Under the pieces are notes generated by a model that ran no database searches, was not told the DNA's origin, and saw only the letters and a list, made by a program, of their open reading frames with translations. A DNA stretch of 64,000 nt from Sipunculus nudus (taxonomy: Eukaryota; Annelida; Sipuncula; Golfingiida; Sipunculidae). Shown one piece after another: positions 27,801-36,800 of the stretch; positions within the stretch are counted from its first letter, which is position 1, and each line of letters opens with the position of its first letter. The DNA lies in assembly GCA_026874595.1 (NCBI GenBank), contig CM049318.1, positions 21,491,456 through 21,555,455 of the forward strand. The letters are read 5' to 3'. The position numbers and the translations under genes are program-made.

Positions 27801-30800
27801 TTTCCAATTCCAACAGCAATAAAAAGAGAGCAGGGTCCCAGTCTGAATCCCATTGGAAAGGACTACAGAAGGAACTCCATACAATCAAGGTATTTCCTAT
27901 CTCTGTAAAATTTCTTCTTTCGTAAAATAATGGATGTGTAGGGCAACTGAGCATTACATTGGTGCTACAACCTTTCAGAAGTTTTATAAAATATCTAAAG
28001 GCAACAAAATGTAATTATTTAATGCTGACCAAAGATTAAAAGTCACTTATATGATTCTGAACGGTACCCCTATTTGGAACCATACACAGTTTACACAGTA
28101 GTGCCGAACCCAATATGCTGATGGAGAGGACCAGAGCGAATCAGAATAAAGCATCAGGGATGAGACAATGCATTTACATAATATTAAAGAAATCTGTCCA
28201 TTAGATTTTGACTTATAAAGCTCAAGTACTGTAAAATGGCAATAATGGGGGTAATGAAAGATGCAAAAACAAGAACAGGACAGTAAGTGGCACCACCATT
28301 TTCAGGTCCAAGACAAAGCCAAGATCTTCAGTCAACTTGATTTTTGGACCATTCCATGCAATCTTTCGTTAGATATTCAAGATTTTGTGTTATTTTCACC
28401 CAAAATGGACCTATTCAAGGTCAAGGCCAGTCTCTTAGAAAATGTCATAACCCCATTTTAGATAGGCTTCGTCCTCTCACCCATATCTATGGACAGGTAA
28501 AGTTTGGTACAGATCCGTGAATATTTTTTGAGTTATCAAGCAGGCAAGATTTATGTCCGCCGGCGGAAGCAGGACTGTGCTAAATCTGTAGTATCCCCGA
28601 CAGTTCAAATAATATGTTTATTCTAAACCGAGAAATAAAAAAGGAAACTAACAAAGATTTAAGATTTTCAGCAATTTTACTTGAATCTCAGTTCAAAAAT
28701 GGAACCATTCTGACTAAGAGGCTAATGAAAATATCAGTGTTTCTTCAGGAGAACAACATTGATATCATAAAATGGATGCCAAATTAACTCAAGGTCCTCA
28801 GCCAATAGGACAGTTCCTTTACATTTATGTTATTGGCACAACTAGTTTACCTTGGCTGGAGAGAACCCCTGTAATTACTGCTGAGAAAAATTTTTGATTT
28901 CAGAACAATTCTGGTTATCATTATATCCTTATTACAGCTATTATCTCATTCAATTTTCATGGTTCCTTAACCAAACTTTGCATGATGACAGAGAAATAGG
29001 TATGGGTATGGAGAAATTTGTTGAGTTCATTAACAACCATATCACAGAGGCATAGGTAAAGTAAGACATGGAATGTTCCTGACATGACATTACTCCAAAT
29101 TTGTGGCATCAACTCCTCACATAAGTGAATTTTCGCCAAAACCAAATCTTCAAATGGATACACCATGACAGATTTCAGGCAGAAACAGCAATCCACCACT
29201 GAGAAAAAGTACATCAATGTATCCTTTAAAACAGTGCAGCGCCACCTGCCTGGTCTAAAACAAAGCTTTCCTAGACATATAAACATGCCAAAATTTCAGG
29301 CTGATACATCCATCCACTCCTAAAAAAATGAGTGATTTTTACCCAAAGCAAACAGACAGATGGACGCCACACAAAAACAATTGCAGATGGCACCACCAGT
29401 CTTTGTTAGACACAATTACATAAGTGAGCAAATAACTATGCCGGGTATCGGAAAGATTGGCATAAGGGTGTCAGAGGAGTTCCCCCGAAACGAATGCCAC
29501 ACAGCGGCAGAGTCACCTGGTCAAAGATATAGGATCTGCAAAACCTTTGTTTTGGCAGATACAATATACCAGAAATGCTCCCAAATCCACTGTTTGCATG
29601 ACCCTACTGACAAAGCCAGCAGAATATCCAAAGGAATACTGTGGTTGGCTTCATATTTGCAAAACTAAAATTTGCGATTTCTCCATTTGGAATGCTTTGG
29701 GAGGGTTTCATTTTAGCTATCTCACCAGAACCTATATCAAATCTTTGTTAAAGACATGCGTGTGTATTATAATATCATATAACAATGGGCCCGTATACAG
29801 CACAGGTATAAAATTTCTCACTGTTCTAACCTATTCACATGTATTGGTTTCACTGAATAAGATGGACATACTCAATTGGCCAATTATTCCCGAGGGCTTC
29901 ATTTTTGCAATTGTTTCTCATTAGCGAATATCGTAAAAATTAAACCCTCGCGAACAAAAAGGCAACCACAGTAATCATTGATAATCTCTGTTTGTTTTTC
30001 ATCATCATTTTGGTTTCTGTGCAAGTTGGCATGGTATACCAGCAAGGGTTGAAATTAAATCAAAACCTCAACAATTTGGTATGATCAGTCAAATTTGATA
30101 GCTGACAGAGGGACTAGATATGAAACATGCCAAATAAATAAGAACTGAATTGAATCTATTTGGAGGTTAAGTATTGATTACAATTTAATTATGGGGTTGC
30201 ACTTCCATGCTTCGATTCTTCAATGAATTGTTACACCTCTACTTAATATTGGATTCTGACACAAAGGTGGACTCAATCAAGGACTTAGACATGGACTTGG
30301 CATTGAAAGCCTGGACTTGGACTTCCACTTAGTTCTGGAGGGTATGGACTTGTCTCATCACCGTTTTGAAACTAACATGCCTGGTCTCATGTTGGCACTT
30401 TGGTCAGATATTTTTGGACATGTTTGCCATGGGTCAAGTCCACTGGTGTTGTTTCTGATTGATGGCAATGTGACAGACCCTTCATGTAATATTGTCAAAT
30501 TCCTCAGGATTTTAGGAAAATGCCAAAACACCACCCCCAAAGAAGTTGCATGAGAATGGCTGTATGCCACCACCATACTTTCACTGAGAACTCCACTCTT
30601 ATCACCTTCTTCAAACAAAGTAGCCTGGATTTATGTGATAAATCAGTAGTTTTCACACAATAAATCCATTAGTTATTCAACCTGACCAACATATGATATG
30701 ACATGAATCATTCTCTCCTTGGACAAATGCTATGTTTGCACACATTTTACGGATATGATGTATGGAAACACACATATAACATAATAAATTAGTAATTTAA

Positions 30801-33800
30801 TCATTCAGCAACTGCAAATAAGTTCACAAAGTCATGCGTGTTGTCTTTTGGACTGTAATAACCCCACTGATATCATTGCAATGTCAATAATAAAGGCAAG
30901 GAACTGAAATATTTATGTTCACCTGATGCATTTTCACATTTAAATTTTAACTGAGAATGCTTTCTCGCCACAAGTGAGAACCTGTCAGGCAACTTGCACA
31001 ACATGAATTTTTACTTGCCCTACAAATATTATAGATTGTTATCAAGAACACAAAGATCCTTTTTTATGCTTTGAGTAAAAGTTTATGTTAGACCCACTTG
31101 CTGACTTGCAAGTAGGAGGGGACTTCTAGTTGCCCTACCATTATTTTCCGGAACTTTCACTTGCCCCAGGCAAGCAGTTAACAGTTAATGTCGAGCCCTG
31201 CCTGGAGATGTTCTGAAGATAAGACAAGTTACCAGCAAACTTTCTGCACATTCTGCTTATTATCAATACTAGTATTTCAAATCATTTTATGAAATTTTGT
31301 TAAAGATCTCGCAGATCAGTAAATTTTTGGGCAGATCAGTAAATTTTTGAGTACATCAGGCAATTTTAAGGTAAATCAAGTATTTTGGGTCAGATCAGGT
31401 GATTTTGGGGCAGATCAGATAATTTGGGGGCAGAAAAGATAATTTTGGGGCAGACCAGGAATCTGATCCTGGTATTAACAGTGTACAGTACTGATGAAAT
31501 TACTAACAAGATCCAGGACTTCATAAAGACATGCCACAATTTTTTTCTCAGACCTTCCTGTATATTTTAAATTTTCAAAGACATTTAGGAGGGCAGGCAA
31601 GATATGTGGATTATGACCTATGTTATTACTTTATATCATCACATGAAAAGTGCACTGCAAATGGTGCATGATACGCCCGTCTCATATCTTGTGACCTCTG
31701 AACTCATGAAATATGTGCGACTTTTGCTTAGAATGTAATACAGGTGAGAAACTGTATTGGTAAATATTCATGAGTTTCATGAAAATCGATAAGATTTTCG
31801 GTATGTCATCATTGTGCCACCAAAGTCTGGTGACCTCTGACCTTATCAAATAAGCATGGATTTTGCTGGAAATCACAATAAGGCAATATATTATTCTAAT
31901 GATTATTTCCTTTGAGTTTTATTAAAATCCATCACAGTCCTGGTAAGTTATTGCAGCGACACCAAAACTAGCCTAGTGACCTCTGACCTTATTAAATGTG
32001 TGTGGATTTTGCCCGTAATTGAACTCAGGTGAGATAATCTATTGGAAATTAGATGTGGTGAGTTTCATGAAAATCCATCAAAGTGTTATTAAGTAATCAC
32101 AGCAACACTTAAAATCAACAGGCGGATGGGCGGTAGGTATACAAAAATATGTCTCCTCATAGGTGGGGATTAGTATTTGTACAATATGATTAACCTGAGG
32201 CACTTCTCTGGCCCAATAAAAAATTCAGATAAAAACATATTCCTAACTGCAATACCATTTAATCACTCCCCGGAATATTCTGTGGCTTACAAGGGTACAG
32301 ATCAGACAAATATAAAACAGATACTGGCTTCCCGAGGGTCATCACATGTTCATCTAAAGAGTTTGTTACACCATATTCAAGCAAGTACACAATTTTACTA
32401 TTCCTAGCTGTGGGAGTGTCTTGGCAAGGGTCTCAGAGGGTAGTCAATAGTGCAGCAAGCAGCCTCCTACAATTATACCGAAACTGCTGCAAATCATGGC
32501 ACAAACCTCTTTTAAGTACAAAATACTTCCAAAATACGAACTGGATTTTAAAAAAAATACATGATGACCTTATTTTTACTGGGAGCAACGGGGGATGTAA
32601 TTTGTGAAATCAACTGGACAGTTTTGGACAAGAGACCCCAAGGGACAGGTTATCAAAAATAGACGACTTAAATGGTTGCGGGTATGAAACATGCCTGCAA
32701 CATTTTATGTAAACAGCTCCTGCTGTTACTTGGATATTTGGTACTGGATTTAAAATTGTGTGCACACGCCTGAAATCGTAAAATTGTGTGATTGGTAACA
32801 TGTGGATTTGCATGAAGAAACCATTTTAAAAAAATAAACCAAGTCACACACATTAATTTCCCTTTGTCTTAGATAAGGTTCACCGTGATAGGAAAGGTAA
32901 AATTTAAAATATTTTCCAACTTTTTTAAAGGCCCAATTCCGGTGGGACCCCACTGGAGTGATCCCATCCCAAGTGAAGCCGGGGGGGTGGGGGGGGGGGG
33001 GGGGTATCCATATTGATTAACTGTGTGCCTTGGGGAGTTTCCCAGTCTGGCTGGGGTATGTCAATATCACCCTGTGTAGTAGTGTATATGTTCTAAGTGT
33101 CAGGGGTATGAAGCTACGCTTATGAAGTGGATAGTGTTTGCTCTGTTTGCAAGCTGTTCAGAAAAAGTAAAAATAACCATGTACCAGTATAATGTGGACT
33201 TCATGTGTGGACATTTTTTAACATCATTGTTTATGCATAACTGTCTTAATAAGTGTGTTCACATTTTCATGTTCCCATATTGTGTCAAAGAATGCCAATT
33301 GTTTTTATTTTAAGATTTTCTTTCCAGAATTGATGCCAGTGTATTAAAAGGACTAAGAAGATTATATCCTAACCTGAAGGGGGTTCCCTACATGGGTCAC
33401 AAATGGATCTAAGACAGAATTATAAAACTGCTCGTATCAAAGACACTTGTTTTACATAATAACATAATAATTTATGATAATAAGTACTACACTGTGCATT
33501 ATCCTGTCATCATGACTGTTATATAAACAGTAGTGGTCATTTGTCTTACCAACCTTATCAGCAGCTGAGCTTCTGGTGTGATAAAACTGATATGCAATGG
33601 CTGGGTCAGAGCAGGGCCTGTCTGGCCTGTGGTATGAGCAGAAACCAGGAAAAGGGATTTCCATGCTGTCACATATGTGCACCTTTTGTAATACTTGATA
33701 CTCCTCAGCTAGGCCTGGTAAATTCAAAATTTAAGGCTGCTGTGTAAAAAACTCTGTGATTTTCAATTAAAACTAATACTTTTCATTAAATGAAGGAAGA

Positions 33801-36800
33801 ATGAGATATCTTTCCATGAGATGTTTCTCACAGAGAAGTTTTTTGGACGAACAGGCAAGTAGTTTTTGAAAAATTTGCATTTACCCTTCTGATGCCAGGA
33901 TTGTCTGAACACTAGAGGGACAGGTTGTATATTGGCTCGGCTATGGCTCAAGCTCCTTTTATACCAGAAATGGGCCTTTAAAGAATAAACAGAAAATACC
34001 ATTTGACCTCTGTTATAGTATAGATCTGTTTAAACTGCGCAGGCACTCTGATTCGTGGCAGGCACTAGCCCTGTTTGTTGCTATGGGAGACGCACGAGTG
34101 TTATGTTCATTGGAATGTTCCAGAATGGAAAGTTCTGGGCTACAGGTGAAAAAGCTATAAATGGGGGCTTTGTTTAGAGCGGGCAGAGAGAAAAATACCA
34201 GAGGACACAGAAGTGTGGCATTCTCATCAGTTTTGGGACCTTTCCGATAATTGCAGAACTTACGACCCATATTCCTGTGTGCATATGTGGGTGCACATTT
34301 GCGAATATTCCTGGAATTCCTTCCTGGATCCCAATCATTAGCAAGACCCACACCAAAATCTTATAAATTCTCCATTGGCCATTCCCTGAGGTGTCTTGAA
34401 AAATTGTCAAGGGATTCTGTTCATGATTGCGCAAGTTATCTTGTGAACAAATGCACGGTCAGGAATGAATGCATACCCTGCTGGTGGAGGCGATAGTTCT
34501 ATTCAATACTGGAAAACGGGGCCAGACCTGTGAGGTAGCAAACTCCCCAGACCTGTAAGGTAGTGACATCTGGTGGTCGAAACAGAATTTATTTATATAC
34601 GTCTTTGTGGTAATGGGCCAAGGTGAAGGTAAGCAATGGCGAGCAGTGTGATCTTGTGCAACAGAACTGCAATGTGATCATGCCGCAAGGAATACAATTG
34701 TGTGCAAGGGGAAGGGCCAAACTGGAGTGTATTCTGTAAGTTAGGCCATATGACTGAGGCTTATAGCAAAACTGGCCCCCTTGTCATGGTCTGTTTCTGT
34801 GGGTTAAGTGGAACAACAGACAGGACAATTATAGTAGTATATAGATAGATGGATTGTATTCGGTATTCATTGAATTCCCCATGCCCCAAGAAATCTTTGC
34901 ATTTGATGTGAAGGTTAAAGCGTTCTTATAAACTGACTTATCTGAGGAACAATGGGAAAGACGATTTTGGACTGCAGAAAGTCGTTAAACAGAGGTGACA
35001 CCACCTGCATGTATTAATCACATGCAGGTCATATGGTCAATATGCCAAAAAATTTGGTAATGATTTATGCAGTGGTTCATGAGATAAAGGGTAAAAGATT
35101 TTGCACTATATATAGAAATGTAAAATCAGGTATTTTTTGCGATCAGCAAAATTCTAACTCTATGGAAACATCAGTCTGAAAATATTCAATATAGTATTCA
35201 CTGAATTATCCTAGCAAGGAATCCTTGCATATGATATGAAGGCTAAAGTTGTCTTATTCACTTATTCATCTACAAGAAAGTAAAGAAGACCATTTTGGAC
35301 AGCAGAAGTCACTTTGCAAAGATGGCCCACCTGTGGGTCATAAACATTTGTCAGTCATGTGCAGAGCATGTATTATTTTTTACGGTGGTCACACAACCCT
35401 TTTGTCACACATCTCCTCCATGGCAAGTCCTCAGGTATGCACGATTTTGGTCATGGTCTGAAAGCATGTGAAGCTTGAACATCCTGGGCCTTACTATTAA
35501 GAGTTGTGCCTAGCTTATGTATGACCAGCCAGCTGATTGACAAAGAGTGATCTCTGTAGCTCAGATGACTATCAGTCAGCTGAGCTAAAAACAGAGAGGT
35601 ATCAGAGAAACATCCAAAATTTGAAGCAATAACTTTTTGGGTATCACTGTAACTTTCTACAATATTTCATCAAAATATGTTCATGACTTTACTTGCTAAC
35701 ATGCAAACCATCCAATACCAGCAAAACCATAATAAGTTGTAACTAAGACTATTCTGAAAAAGCTGCCATATATCTGAAAGAGTAGCAGAAAATTAAACAA
35801 AATTTATAACTCAGGGAACATGAACATGCATGGACAAGCAGGACTAGACAAAGTGCATCTATTGCGTGCATACCTTATTTTGATTAGGCCCTGGACCTCG
35901 GAAACCATCTCTGCTCTGGCTTGAGTCACTTTGTAGTAGTTGGGACATCGGGGAAGTCATTTGCTGACTGTGGTTGGAGTCACTTTGTGCCACAGCAATA
36001 GGGTTGTTGGCATGCGTGGTCACATGACCTACCTGCTGCTCTGCGACATGTTCGTCACTGTGTTGAGAGCCAGATCCCGTGCTCAGGTTCGAGTCTGAAT
36101 GCTGGTGCTGGCTGTTCAGGTTGCCGAACTGACCCTGAAGGTTAAACGGAGGTCAAGGTGAAGTCAATTTATATTTAAGGTGTAACCTTGATCAAGTGAA
36201 ACAGGGTCAAGGTGCTCAGTTGAGGAGATCAATCTGAGATCAGCTAAGTAATATCAATTGTGAAACTCACATCTAGGAGGAACGGTAAAATATATGACAA
36301 TGACAGATAAAGTACAGCTATGCCTTTTCTACCCAGCTACTGAATGAAATTAAAATCCTCACAATAAAATTCATGCACCACATTTGTTCCTGGCTGTTTT
36401 TAAAGACCTCAAGTGTAACATAATATAAAGCTTTTATATTCAATTCTCTCCAACTGAAGATTCTGATACTTAATTCTTTCCCTATTAGATCAGCTGTGTG
36501 TAACAACCAGCAATTTGTATTTTGATAGGCAGGATTCTATACAATGGAACCTTAAATACAGTAAAAAGACTTTGTCAGTGATCTGGTATTTTGCTGATAA
36601 TGGACTGCAATCCACTAGTTCTGTATTAAAACTGTCATCAGTTATTGCAGCAAGCCTGCCATTCATGTCAACCAGGCTCCAGATTACTGGCTGATCTGGA
36701 TCCAATCCATGATCTTATTTACAAGATACATTCAGTCAAGATACATTTATAATTATATGTGAAAATTTCAAACCTTGTAAAAACTTTAAACCATTATATA

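Noticed and set aside
28957-29286. 109-codon minus-strand frame rich in Cys and Leu
   Set aside because: It runs into a diverged 278-bp-family repeat and has no domain.
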